From: Sporomusa sp. KB1
Lineage (GTDB): Bacteria > Bacillota > Negativicutes > Sporomusales > Sporomusaceae
Assembly: GCF_007830295.1 (NCBI RefSeq)
Contig: NZ_VLKC01000001.1
Coordinates: 515,773-579,772 of the forward strand
Length of the DNA stretch: 64,000 nt
Reading direction: 5' to 3'
Made by a program: the position numbers and the translations under genes. The first letter of the stretch is position 1. Every line of letters begins with the position of its first letter. The notes under the pieces were generated by a model. The model saw nothing but the letters and a program-made list of their open reading frames with translations. It was not told the DNA's origin and made no database searches. This document shows, piece by piece, positions 25,180 through 34,114 of this stretch.

Positions 25180-25213
25180 AGGTCTAAACCTTTATTCATC
25201 AAGGTTTAGACCT
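25180..25213. terminator. Terminator-like hairpin
   Basis: AGGTCTAAACCTT / AAGGTTTAGACCT, 13-bp stem with 8-nt loop, followed by ATTATTTGTTGTTT. Confidence 0.55.
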
Positions 25214-25255
25214 ATTATTTGTTGTTTAAATGTTCCAACTAAAATGCGAATCATC

Positions 25256-25445
25256 AGAACCGTCCCTCTGCTTCCCTTTCTTTTCGATATTAAATAACTT
25301 ATTTCCTTTCCCTTGTTTCGAATGAACGAGAAATATTGACAGGAACCATCGTAAATACTGTCAAACCTCAATAGTAAGGAAACAAAGCATCCCCATTGTA
25401 TCTATTGCCAAATCATAGGAGACATCAGAACCTTCCCCTTGTATC
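25256..25445. repeat. Two REP cores beside the truncated UPF0158 gene
   Basis: CATCAGAACCGTCCCTCTG-type sequence at 25253-25270 and a worn copy at 25423-25440 (reverse complement AAGGGGAAGGTTCTGATG). The second lies about 18 bp beyond the premature stop of the UPF0158 gene, so a REP insertion probably replaced the 3' end of that gene. Confidence 0.5.
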
Positions 25446-25457
25446 CTTTTGTATGGA

Positions 25458-25634
25458 TTATCGTTGCCAATCAGGATACTGCGAAGAATCCTCGTCTTCT
25501 TCCGATTCCTCGGCAATTGCCATGTCCTCATTACTAACAGTAAGAATCATCCCTGTTTCTTTGTTCAGATACTGCCTGTATTCGTCCATTTGCATTTTCA
25601 TTTCAGCAACCAAGTCCTTTATTTTCACAGGCAT
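25458..25634 (-). pseudogene. Truncated UPF0158-family protein
   Basis: ATG 25634 behind AAGGAG gives MPVKIKDLVAEMKMQMDEYR, then NKETGMILTVSNEDM and EESEEDEDSSQYPDWQR-stop, 58 residues. This is the N-terminal third of UPF0158 proteins, which normally continue to about 150 residues. The stop falls directly after the conserved PDWQR, and downstream sequence is REP-like. Its ribosome binding site overlaps the preceding gene, so the pair was cotranscribed. Confidence 0.75.
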
Positions 25635-25645
25635 CGTTATTCTCC

Positions 25646-26011
25646 TTACTCGTCATCTTCGCCAACAAAGCATTCCGCTTCTTCCCAGGTTATGCCATAA
25701 GGTGCACCGCCGGAAGTATATCCAGCAATATAATAAAATGTGTCATCAGAATCAGAAGATATTAGACCCGCTAAATCTTTTTGCTTCTTCTTTTCTAGTC
25801 GCTTTATTCGCTCAGCTTCAATTGTTCTTCTTACACTGTTAGTGTATTCGTCAGTAAATTTATATCCAAGCAGTTGAAGTTCTGTAATAGCGCATATTAT
25901 ATCTACGCCAAAATGTTTTCTATAACCTTTAACAATGTTCTTTCCTTCATATTTTAACATCCATAGCTGGGCTGACTGAAGCCGTTGCGCCCTTTTCTTT
26001 GTCTTTCGCAC
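25646..26011 (-). CDS. Conserved small protein of Firmicute accessory regions
   Basis: I prefer GTG 26011 (MRKTKKRAQRLQSAQLWMLK) because GGGAG lies 9 nt upstream and homologs begin this way. The 121-residue protein has a basic N-terminus, a motif YEGKNIVKGYRKHFGVDIIC, a coiled-coil KRLEKKKQKD, and the diagnostic YYIAGYTSGGAPYGITWEE near the C-terminus. I know this protein as a frequent uncharacterised neighbour of UPF0158 genes in Firmicutes. It may belong to an accessory or defence context, but no activity is known to me. Confidence 0.7.
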   Translation of the reverse strand: MRKTKKRAQRLQSAQLWMLKYEGKNIVKGYRKHFGVDIICAITELQLLGYKFTDEYTNSVRRTIEAERIKRLEKKKQKDLAGLISSDSDDTFYYIAGYTSGGAPYGITWEEAECFVGEDDE

Positions 26012-26233
26012 TACATTTTCTCCCATACATACGATTTGCTCAGCAACTGGCAACTTTCATCTTTCCCAGCTGCTTGTATATTAAAAAATCTGCCCAACTA
26101 AAGTCCGGACGTTACTTTGCGGTGTCTTTATTTTTGTCATATTATTGCTGAGAATACTTTGTTGTCAATAACTCCGTTCTCTACAACCGAAACCGTCACC
26201 TGGATTATACTTTTCTTCCTTTGTACCCGTGAG

Positions 26234-26419
26234 TTACACTCTCGATAATCTGCAACACTGCTCAGCAAGAGTTCCGTTGTCAGTAGGAACCGTCCCGATT
26301 GGCATTTCTACTCTTGTGCTATTTAATGTATCCATCAACAATTCTAAAGTTTCTGAAATATAGATTGCCTGGTTGGGTAGTATATTTTTGATGGCTGTGG
26401 CAATTTTTTCGACAGTCAT
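26234..26419 (-). CDS. Small protein downstream of the HNH genes, function unknown
   Basis: 61 residues (MTVEKIATAIKNILPNQAIY ... MPIGTVPTDNGTLAEQCCRL) with AAGGAAGTGAT ahead of ATG 26419. The N-terminal part is helical, and the C-terminal part includes the translated REP core GTVP. It lies 54 bp after the HNH gene on the same strand. A related relic is at 24735-24820. Probably the last gene of the nuclease operon or a REP-associated reading frame. Confidence 0.5.
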   Translation of the reverse strand: MTVEKIATAIKNILPNQAIYISETLELLMDTLNSTRVEMPIGTVPTDNGTLAEQCCRLSRV

Positions 26420-26473
26420 ATTATCACTTCCTTAACATTGAATAAATATTTCTTTCTATCAATATTTTCAGTA

Positions 26474-27325
26474 TCATCCAAGGTGCAAATTTAGCGCAAA
26501 TCCTTCCTGCTTACCATTCGGATATAAATAAAGCAGTCGTTTTCGATCAAATACGGGATTTGCATCGTGAATAATGCTGTGATGATTTGGGCAAACAATC
26601 AGCTGATTTTGCGAATCGTTGTTCAGGCTTTGCACGAAGTAATCGATATGATGTGCCTCAACAACATGCGATCCATATGCTTCGCCAATTTGTCTGCCGC
26701 AGATCTGACAGCGGTATTCATACAACAGTTTCAAGTTATCTCCGATTTTCTTATTCAGCTTACGAAGCTTGGCAATCCGTTCCGATGCAAATATTGTTGC
26801 ATTTTCATCTGCCACATCATAGTTAAAACTTGCTTCCATAACTCGCTCCGACTGTTTTTCTACAACCTTATGCAAAACGAATATGTCCTCGACTAAAATG
26901 GGTTCCAAAACATATGTATCATCGTATTCTGTTGTATAAATAGCCAAATATTCCATAGCATCCTGCGTCAACCTTATTATGCGCCGATCATCCGGTAAGC
27001 GAAGTTTTCTCCTCTCAACAAAAAAACGATAGCTATTACTAAAGCAACCTCGCAATGCTTGTGCTAATTCACTATTTCGAGAATATCTTATTTGCAGCGT
27101 GTCCTTCACGCGATGAAACCTCTGTGAAAAATTTACATTTGTTATTTTTGCTGCATAACCCTTTCCATTTAAGTACAAGGTTATCTCCTTAGACTCACCT
27201 CTGGCTAGAAAACGATTCATAATGCGGCCAAACACCACTTGATTTTCAACAGGCAATGTCAACCCTTCATGCAACAAAGACCAATCTACTTCTTTTTTAT
27301 AAACATAGCTTTCAGATTCTTCCAT
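26474..27325 (-). CDS. HNH endonuclease
   Basis: 283 residues. The first 190 form a domain I do not recognise. Residues about 205-262 are an HNH module: CQICGRQIGEAYGSHVVEAH then HIDYFVQSLNNDSQNQLIVC and PNHHSIIHDANPVF. Two CxxC knuckles (CQIC, CPNH) bind structural zinc, and EAHHI and NHHSIIH hold the catalytic His. This form is seen in McrA-like and other DNA-cleaving restriction or anti-phage enzymes. It is 41 bp downstream of a second HNH gene and part of the helicase operon. Confidence 0.88.
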   Translation of the reverse strand: MEESESYVYKKEVDWSLLHEGLTLPVENQVVFGRIMNRFLARGESKEITLYLNGKGYAAKITNVNFSQRFHRVKDTLQIRYSRNSELAQALRGCFSNSYRFFVERRKLRLPDDRRIIRLTQDAMEYLAIYTTEYDDTYVLEPILVEDIFVLHKVVEKQSERVMEASFNYDVADENATIFASERIAKLRKLNKKIGDNLKLLYEYRCQICGRQIGEAYGSHVVEAHHIDYFVQSLNNDSQNQLIVCPNHHSIIHDANPVFDRKRLLYLYPNGKQEGFALNLHLG

Positions 27326-27365
27326 CGAAAAACGCCTCTCCTATTGGCTCTATAACTACTTCTAT

Positions 27366-28307
27366 TCACCCCAGATAAACATTTTCATTATGCCATTCCA
27401 GATAACGCGAGTCTGGCATCTGCTCTTTCCGTTCAGGCAGAATAATCAGTTTGCTGCCATGGTGAGCATAGTATTCCTTGCCATTGCCAAAATCTTCTTT
27501 GATCCGATGGCTCACTTCTACCGTCAGGGATTTATCAACAGTAATATATCCTCGATCAAACAAGGTATGAAAATCCCGCCGGAGAAGCAATCCATTGTTG
27601 ATTGCATGCGGCCCCTCAAGACTATATGGTTTTATGTGCGCTGCCTCAAGAACAGGCAGTGTTTTTTCGCCGGTAATTGCACATCTTCTTTGGTATGCAT
27701 CTGTGATCAATACCTTAAAGGCACCTTGGCCGATCCTTGGTTTAATTAGTTGCTCTTTGCCGTAACGATTGTCTGCTGCATCCTCTTTTACAACTGATGG
27801 TACGAATTCTCGATTTCTAAGTTTATCTTGAATCTGTTCAAATAGTGCTAATCCATAAGCTTCAGAAGCATCATAGGTTTTCCCTTGCACAATATTGCGA
27901 TTCCAGTTTTTCGGGGCGGGAATCCAGTCTCTTTCTTCCAAGTAAAAAGGCATGGAGAGGATGATGCAGCCGATTTGTGGGTCGGGATCAGATAAACGGT
28001 TTGTCTTTTTGTATTTGTGCACTCGATCCTTAAGTTCTAACAAACTCTTGGCACCGTTGGCAATGCCGAATGCTTCCCAAGCCAATGAAGAGGGCAAAAT
28101 GGAAAACTTTAAGAAAAAGCCGCCGCCCACAATATAATCTTGCGGGCTGTGCAATTTAAATAAAAATAATTCACCTTCATTTAATGCCTTAAAATTAGTT
28201 TTGCCTCCAGGTTTCCAAAAATTAACCTCATCGCAATTTGCTTGCTTCAAAGTCTTAAACCAATCGAAATCTGTAAGCCCAACATACATCCGCATGTGCA
28301 TCATCAC
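27366..28307 (-). CDS. HNH_2-type restriction-like endonuclease
   Basis: 313 residues. The N-terminal half (MYVGLTDFDWFKTLKQANCD ... FLFKLHSPQDYIVGGGFFLK) looks like a PUA/EVE-like small-ligand or modified-base-binding fold. The C-terminal HNH_2 domain (about 205-290) contains RRCAITGEKTLPVLEAAHIK then PYSLEGPHAINNGLLLRRD and FHTLFDRGYI. This pairing is known in putative restriction endonucleases that may recognise modified DNA. Several clustered ATGs make the exact start uncertain (GTG 28307 or the ATGs just after, behind AAAGGCGG). It is 65 bp after the helicase gene. Confidence 0.85.
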   Translation of the reverse strand: MMMHMRMYVGLTDFDWFKTLKQANCDEVNFWKPGGKTNFKALNEGELFLFKLHSPQDYIVGGGFFLKFSILPSSLAWEAFGIANGAKSLLELKDRVHKYKKTNRLSDPDPQIGCIILSMPFYLEERDWIPAPKNWNRNIVQGKTYDASEAYGLALFEQIQDKLRNREFVPSVVKEDAADNRYGKEQLIKPRIGQGAFKVLITDAYQRRCAITGEKTLPVLEAAHIKPYSLEGPHAINNGLLLRRDFHTLFDRGYITVDKSLTVEVSHRIKEDFGNGKEYYAHHGSKLIILPERKEQMPDSRYLEWHNENVYLG

Positions 28308-28371
28308 CGCCTTTCATAGCAAATTATTTTTGTGCACCCATTTGCCATATATGGATGTGCTTTAATCGCAA

Positions 28372-31300
28372 TTACCCCATACCCAGTGCCTTTTCTAAAA
28401 TATCCTTGGCATTTGTTGTCATGCGAACAAGATCATAATTGTCTAAGACAGATCTAAATAGTTTCTCCTTGTCGTTTTTAAGTTCCGACTGACTCTCCGT
28501 CAATAGCCGCATTACCTCAGCAATTTCAGCCGGAGGGATTTCTTCTAGAGTTCGGTTCCCCCGATTTCTAACCACAACAGGCGGACTATCGGGTGTGCGC
28601 AGGATTTTATGGATTTGATCCTGTAATTTATACTCGTTAGTCTCCAAAATAAGTTTCTCTCTTACGGCTTTAGTAACAATTTTGTTAAATACGAAACGAA
28701 GCTGTCTCCCAGTCCGATGTATACCGCACGCATTTAAGTATATTCTATAGACTCGGTGGCCAATAATTGGACCCTCAGCTTTAATAATTTCAATTAGTGC
28801 ATTCAGTACATTAGCTTCTGGCGCAGTTCTAGGGTCAGGAACAGAATGCGCAGGCCAATTATTATAAGGAGTTTCTAAACCTGTTGTGCTGGAACCATCG
28901 ATTGGTAGTAACGATTCAGTTGCTTTAGCTTCCCTTATTTGCTCTGTTAGCTCTTCTTGAAACTTTTCTGCGGTCTTACCTAGTACTTGACGCTCCGCTC
29001 CTTTAATGCTTGAATGATCCGCGGTCAAATTATTATCGGTATTATTAACATTCGTATCCTGTTCGTTGCTGGTTTTATCTGAGCAACTGCTATCACTTTT
29101 TCCCACATTGATAGTGACCTGCTCACCAGGATAGATGCCCATACTTTCTAAAGTAGTCCAGAGTGATTTCATTGCTACTTCAGAGTTACGATAGTAGGTA
29201 CTTTCTCTAATACGCCAGAAGATATATCCACTTCTTTCAAGCTGGCGCTGCCTCACCATATCACGGTCATATTGCTCGGGACCATGCCAGTAATCCCCGT
29301 CACACTCAACTGCCAGTCTTCCACGCATCCCTTCGACTATCAAATCTATACGGTAACCAGCAACCTCATGTTGAGGAATAACGCGATAACCCCTTGATAC
29401 TATCTCCAAAAAAATATCTAATTCAAACCAACTATCAAATGGATGGGGTGGATTTACTTGACTGCGGTTTGCCGAATCTGCCAGCAGTCTGAGGCTATTT
29501 ATATTATGTTCTTCAACGCCTACCGGCTCGACTTTTGGATCTAGACAATATTTAAGCAGCTTACTTCTTAAGCATTGTGAACTAAGATCATCAAGTGTCG
29601 CTGAATGAAAGAGTATCATCTGCTCTTTGGCCCGACTCGCAGCAACATTAAATCGCTTTTCGTCATCCGCCTTGGCCAAGGTACCAATCCTATGATCCTC
29701 ACCCGGTGCAGAAACCATGCTCAGCACGATGACATCTCGTTCATCACCTTGAAAAGCATACGCATCACCGCAGATTAGCCCCCTTTGCTCCATCTCCGAT
29801 GGCCCTATTAATTGGATTAATAAAGAATAAATTATTTTTGCTTGTTCCTCTCCAAGTAAGCTGATTACCCCAAAGGTTTTGCCCTCGTACTCTTTTTTTC
29901 GGCAACACTCCGCCAAAAATCCAGCGATTGCCTGCGCCTCAGGTGGATTAGTAATTCTAGGCGAACGTCCCTTCTGATAGCCCTCCGAAATGTAACGCGT
30001 ACCTACTGTTGGCGAAAGCCTGCTTCCTCCAAACTGCTTTAATGGAATTAGCGGTGTTGAACTATAGCATAAGTTGTTAGAAAACTGAATGATTTCAGGC
30101 ATACAACGAAAATGCTCCCTGAGGCATATTTGACCTGTATAGCGGATGAAAGCATGGTCAAAAAAGCTGTGTTCTATACCCAGTGCATCGCTAAAGGGTA
30201 TATCCGAAATAAGACGCTGGCGCAGTAGAGCAACATCATCTTTGTTAAGCCCCACGAATTGCGGACTAATTTGTTTGTTATCGCCAACAACAACAATTTT
30301 TTTTGCGATATACTGAAGAAAAAGGGCCTCTGGCCCAGATTGGCTGGCTTCATCGACTATTACAACGTCGAAAATACTAGGTTTCATTTCAATTGTTTCA
30401 GCCACACGATAAATCGGCATAATCCAGGCTGGAATGGCTGAACGACACTCCTCCATATGCTTACGGGCCTCGCGACGATATTCGTTCGCCCGTACACTAT
30501 TGCCTTTGCCGAGTCGCCCCATCGCCATCTGCCACGCTTTTAAGTGACCATTCTCATAATCAGTCAACCGTGACAAGCAACTACGCCACGCCTTAGCGGC
30601 CGCAAGCTCGGCAACGATTTGTTGGGATTTTTTCCTCAACTGATCAATTTGAAGCTCAAGCTGCTCGTGCTGAACAGGGTCAGAAACTTGCTTCAACCAT
30701 CTATCAGCCCTGACCCAGTTCCAGGCTGCCGTAAAATTTTCCAGTCTAATATCCCATTGTTTATTATTCGGATCCTGCTGGATAGCCTCAGCCAAGCTAT
30801 AAGCTCTTTCCCGTAAGCGTGATATCAACTGACGGCGTCGATTTACACTGTTTTTTAATGCTGATAATTCCTGGAACTGTTGTAACAACAAACAATATGC
30901 TTCACTATTCCTTGTTTTCACTGCACCATGTAGCTCGATGACCAGCGGGTGAATGTCTTTATTGTTGTCAATCTGCTGCTGCAAAGTTTGCAGTATTGTT
31001 TCTATTTTATTAGTTGTATCCAATAATTCTTGGCAAGCATCAACTGCCGCAACTGCCTCAGTTAACATTTCAACTTGGCTACGGTTATGCCAGATGGGTT
31101 GAAACAGTCCCTCAATCCTACACACGGCATCTTTAGCTGCTAATAATTCGTTTTCTAAACTCAAACATCTTTCAAGTGATGCTAGTTTACCGTCAAACTC
31201 AGCTTTGCGCACAGTAAAAACCGCACTTCCAATATTCTCGTCTCTGCTGGCCCAGGTATTTTCAAGAGAAACAAAATGTTCGTTCATTATCAGCCAATCA

Positions 31301-33603
31301 ATAAGTTTCCTTAGAACAGTTACTGAAGAACAAGGGTGCCCATCAACACGAATTTCTTCAATAATGTACAAAGCATCTGATACTACTCGCGGGCGTAGCT
31401 TCCACCACCCCAAACTACCTCCATTTTCCAAATGATTCAATAACGCCTTCGCATGTATTTTTATAGTACTTTTATCATATCCGTCTATTCCAGTTACATT
31501 TAGCGCGCCAACCTCACCGATGCTGGCTTCGATACCCTTCAAATGAAGTGAACTTATGCGCTGTAGCTCTTGTGGTGGAAAAGTGATACCAGCTAAAACC
31601 TGCTGGACTACCTCTTTTGCCCATGGATAGATATTTTCAGACAAAGCAATGCTTTTACTGTTCAGGTCAAGCAGTGCTTTTTGAAGCCTAGCCCGTTTAT
31701 CAACGTCAGATTTAGATATTTGCTCGTACTCAGCCGAATGTTTTACTCTTTGAAAACCTGCGAACCTATCCTTTGCCAACCTTTCATTCTGAAACAGAAT
31801 ACGCATTTCATGTACAGACGGCAGTTTTGATATTTCGGGCACGAAATTATTAGCTTCGGTTTCCTGTTCGGAGGTAATGCTTCTAACGAGTTCGAGGAGT
31901 TCGCTCATTTCCGTGTCGCTAAGCGGCGGCTCATTTTCTTCATCTACATTATCCGCCAGCCAAGAATACAAGTCTTCAGTCGCTTTAATCTGCTGTGCTA
32001 TTGTCTTAAGGCTTCCGTCATAACAACCGAATTTGGATATATGTCGTAGCGTTTCAGACTCCCGTATTATACGGAATTCTGCCGAAGCCTTATTCTCAGC
32101 AATACGGCAAACATCAAGTTCCTGGTACAGACGATCAATCTCTTTTTGGTTTAAGGTGGGATTCCAAATATTATATTTTTCGGTTATTCCATTAACCGAA
32201 GTCTCTAATGCCTTTAAAGATTTGGCGTCATCACTTAAAGCGACAACACAAAGTGGCGCAATTTCTGCCGGAATTTTATCTCGTAAAACAGTTAAAGCCC
32301 GCGACGTATGGCTTGTAACAAGTACCTTCTGCCCACTTGCTAGTAGGTGGCAGATCAAATTTGAAATTGTATGTGACTTACCAGTTCCAGGCGGACCTTG
32401 TACCAATACCCCTTGTTGATATTTTATTTGCTTCGCAATTTCGATTTGTTCATCGTTCGCAAGCAAGGGAAAATAGACTAAGTTGTCCCCCTTTTCGCCT
32501 AACCCCATATCAAGTTCTATTCTATCATGTTCATCGCTACCGCTTTGCAATTGCTCTCTTTCAGGATCATAGACCAGGCTATGTAGACCTTTTGGAACAA
32601 CTCCTGTTTCTTTTAGCTGCTCGGTAATTTCCTTAAAAGCGCGCACCAAACTACGTTCCGTTCTGCGGCGCAACACCAGTGCCGGTGCGAAGGTGATCTT
32701 AGCAGCATCCTCTATATTTTTACTAAAAGAAATTTCGTCGTTATAACCTAAGCTATTAGGTATGGTGTTAATCCATGACCTTAGTATGTTATCAACTGCC
32801 GACTTATTAGTAATGTCATCACCAAGATCATTAACAGACCTTTCAATGACCTGAATTTCGTTGGAGTCAGGCCTTTCCTCTGGTTCGAGCATATCTTGTT
32901 CAAGTGCGGTTTTAGCACCTTCGACACTTGCACCAATTGAAATTCGTCCTTTCCCTGGATCGAAGCCAATTAAAGCTTGTGAAGATAAAATATGTCGACG
33001 AATAAACTGTCCATGCATAGTTTTCCAGGTTAAATACCCCGTACATAACACAACCTCGTAGCTTTCACCCATACGTTGCTGATACTGATACATAGAATAA
33101 AGTTCGCTATAAACCTTCTGGGTTTGTTGTAGGATTCTATCTTCATTTGCCCATGGCATCCATTGATTTTTTAGATATACATCCCATGACTTCTGGATTT
33201 CAGGATAATCTTCCAATGATAAAATTACTGATTTCTTTCCTGACTCTTCGCCCTCTGTCTCCGGCTCCTCCACAATCTCAACGACCCTAGTAGTTGCAAG
33301 TTTGGGACACTCAATTGAAGAATCCGAAATCTGCCCACTAATAACCCACGGCTGAACTTCAGGAGGAACCAAAGGAGCAGGTATAATATAGGGCTTATCG
33401 ATTTCAATCCACGAATCTTTATTAGGGTTAGCTTCATTTGTCCAAGCATAAAAAAAGCATCCTTTAGTCTTCGGGATCTCTGAAAGCCATAAAACATTTT
33501 CATAGCTTTCTAAAGATCGTACAGTTTTTGTCCGCAATTCAGACAATTGCCTTAAAAAAGTGAATAGCCTTATCGCTCGATCCCGTGCTAATTCTTCCTC
33601 CAT
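28372..33603 (-). CDS. Giant SF1 helicase-nuclease fusion, probable defence protein
   Basis: I choose ATG 33603 because TTGGAGGATCTT precedes it exactly, giving about 1743 residues. An N-terminal region of about 390 residues precedes Walker A GPPGTGKSHTISNL (near 405). A long coiled-coil insert follows, then Walker B VIVDEASQSG and motif III GDNKQISP (near 1085-1105), motif V GDAYAFQGDERDVIV and motif VI NVAASRAKEQM (near 1280-1325). These are SF1/Upf1-type. Residues about 1395-1490 form a Vsr/DUF559-like nuclease (GYRIDLIVEG, AVECDGDYWHG, FWRIRES). A C-terminal winged-helix/DUF3320-like region follows. It resembles helicase-Vsr proteins listed as anti-phage (Hhe type) and leads the operon with two HNH nucleases. 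Confidence 0.88.
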   Translation of the reverse strand: MEEELARDRAIRLFTFLRQLSELRTKTVRSLESYENVLWLSEIPKTKGCFFYAWTNEANPNKDSWIEIDKPYIIPAPLVPPEVQPWVISGQISDSSIECPKLATTRVVEIVEEPETEGEESGKKSVILSLEDYPEIQKSWDVYLKNQWMPWANEDRILQQTQKVYSELYSMYQYQQRMGESYEVVLCTGYLTWKTMHGQFIRRHILSSQALIGFDPGKGRISIGASVEGAKTALEQDMLEPEERPDSNEIQVIERSVNDLGDDITNKSAVDNILRSWINTIPNSLGYNDEISFSKNIEDAAKITFAPALVLRRRTERSLVRAFKEITEQLKETGVVPKGLHSLVYDPEREQLQSGSDEHDRIELDMGLGEKGDNLVYFPLLANDEQIEIAKQIKYQQGVLVQGPPGTGKSHTISNLICHLLASGQKVLVTSHTSRALTVLRDKIPAEIAPLCVVALSDDAKSLKALETSVNGITEKYNIWNPTLNQKEIDRLYQELDVCRIAENKASAEFRIIRESETLRHISKFGCYDGSLKTIAQQIKATEDLYSWLADNVDEENEPPLSDTEMSELLELVRSITSEQETEANNFVPEISKLPSVHEMRILFQNERLAKDRFAGFQRVKHSAEYEQISKSDVDKRARLQKALLDLNSKSIALSENIYPWAKEVVQQVLAGITFPPQELQRISSLHLKGIEASIGEVGALNVTGIDGYDKSTIKIHAKALLNHLENGGSLGWWKLRPRVVSDALYIIEEIRVDGHPCSSVTVLRKLIDWLIMNEHFVSLENTWASRDENIGSAVFTVRKAEFDGKLASLERCLSLENELLAAKDAVCRIEGLFQPIWHNRSQVEMLTEAVAAVDACQELLDTTNKIETILQTLQQQIDNNKDIHPLVIELHGAVKTRNSEAYCLLLQQFQELSALKNSVNRRRQLISRLRERAYSLAEAIQQDPNNKQWDIRLENFTAAWNWVRADRWLKQVSDPVQHEQLELQIDQLRKKSQQIVAELAAAKAWRSCLSRLTDYENGHLKAWQMAMGRLGKGNSVRANEYRREARKHMEECRSAIPAWIMPIYRVAETIEMKPSIFDVVIVDEASQSGPEALFLQYIAKKIVVVGDNKQISPQFVGLNKDDVALLRQRLISDIPFSDALGIEHSFFDHAFIRYTGQICLREHFRCMPEIIQFSNNLCYSSTPLIPLKQFGGSRLSPTVGTRYISEGYQKGRSPRITNPPEAQAIAGFLAECCRKKEYEGKTFGVISLLGEEQAKIIYSLLIQLIGPSEMEQRGLICGDAYAFQGDERDVIVLSMVSAPGEDHRIGTLAKADDEKRFNVAASRAKEQMILFHSATLDDLSSQCLRSKLLKYCLDPKVEPVGVEEHNINSLRLLADSANRSQVNPPHPFDSWFELDIFLEIVSRGYRVIPQHEVAGYRIDLIVEGMRGRLAVECDGDYWHGPEQYDRDMVRQRQLERSGYIFWRIRESTYYRNSEVAMKSLWTTLESMGIYPGEQVTINVGKSDSSCSDKTSNEQDTNVNNTDNNLTADHSSIKGAERQVLGKTAEKFQEELTEQIREAKATESLLPIDGSSTTGLETPYNNWPAHSVPDPRTAPEANVLNALIEIIKAEGPIIGHRVYRIYLNACGIHRTGRQLRFVFNKIVTKAVREKLILETNEYKLQDQIHKILRTPDSPPVVVRNRGNRTLEEIPPAEIAEVMRLLTESQSELKNDKEKLFRSVLDNYDLVRMTTNAKDILEKALGMG

Positions 33604-33658
33604 AAGATCCTCCAAGTAACTATCTTCCATATACATACCTTATTTACCATAAAAAATA

Positions 33659-33692
33659 CAAAATCCTGCAAACTTATATAAATTTGCAGGAT
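33659..33692. repeat. Inverted repeat upstream of the helicase gene
   Basis: ATCCTGCAAA / TTTGCAGGAT arms around about 10 nt, 55 bp upstream of the chosen start. Related AAAATCCTGCAA occurs again at about 33823. It could be an operator. The rest of 33693-33920 shows no gene. Confidence 0.4.
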
Positions 33693-33924
33693 CAAATACC
33701 CTTCATTTTCATGTTTTACTTTTAGAGTCCATTGCAAACCTATTTTCTCCATTACAAATGCACCAAAGTGGCCATTCATCTTCACGGGGCATTTTTATCA
33801 AATATTCCATACTTTTACACAAAATCCTGCAATTATATGTAAAAATCCCCATCCGTATAAAGGATGTCAACTTCCCCTACAAAAATATCACTTAACACGG
33901 TAAGGGTTGTCTTTTCTTATCTAT

Positions 33925-33960
33925 ATACCTTTACGCAAAATACCCCATAATTTGGTGTAT
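33925..33960. repeat. Left copy of a 24-bp direct repeat (partner 39059)
   Basis: 24 bp identical to 39059-39082 (core CTTTACGCAAAATACCCCAT). Similarity continues with a few mismatches to about 33960. In the right copy the same sequence belongs to the LexA-box region downstream of rlmD. The two copies bound a 5.1-kb segment rich in decayed genes. Confidence 0.6.
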
Positions 33961-34114
33961 CCGTTTTAATTGTACTAAACTGCTACGCAGTGGCTCTCCA
34001 AATTCAAAAAGTGCTTCGACCCATATTCTCACGGGCCGGAGCACTTTTCATATTCTCCCCAGTATTAAACTAGACTCGAGCCTATGCTCAATATTAGCAC
34101 AAAAGGAAATATAG

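Noticed and set aside
24130..25457. CRISPR-like repetition in the repeat-rich spacer
   Set aside because: Repeats are few, differ in length and spacing, are often inverted, and no cas gene is present.
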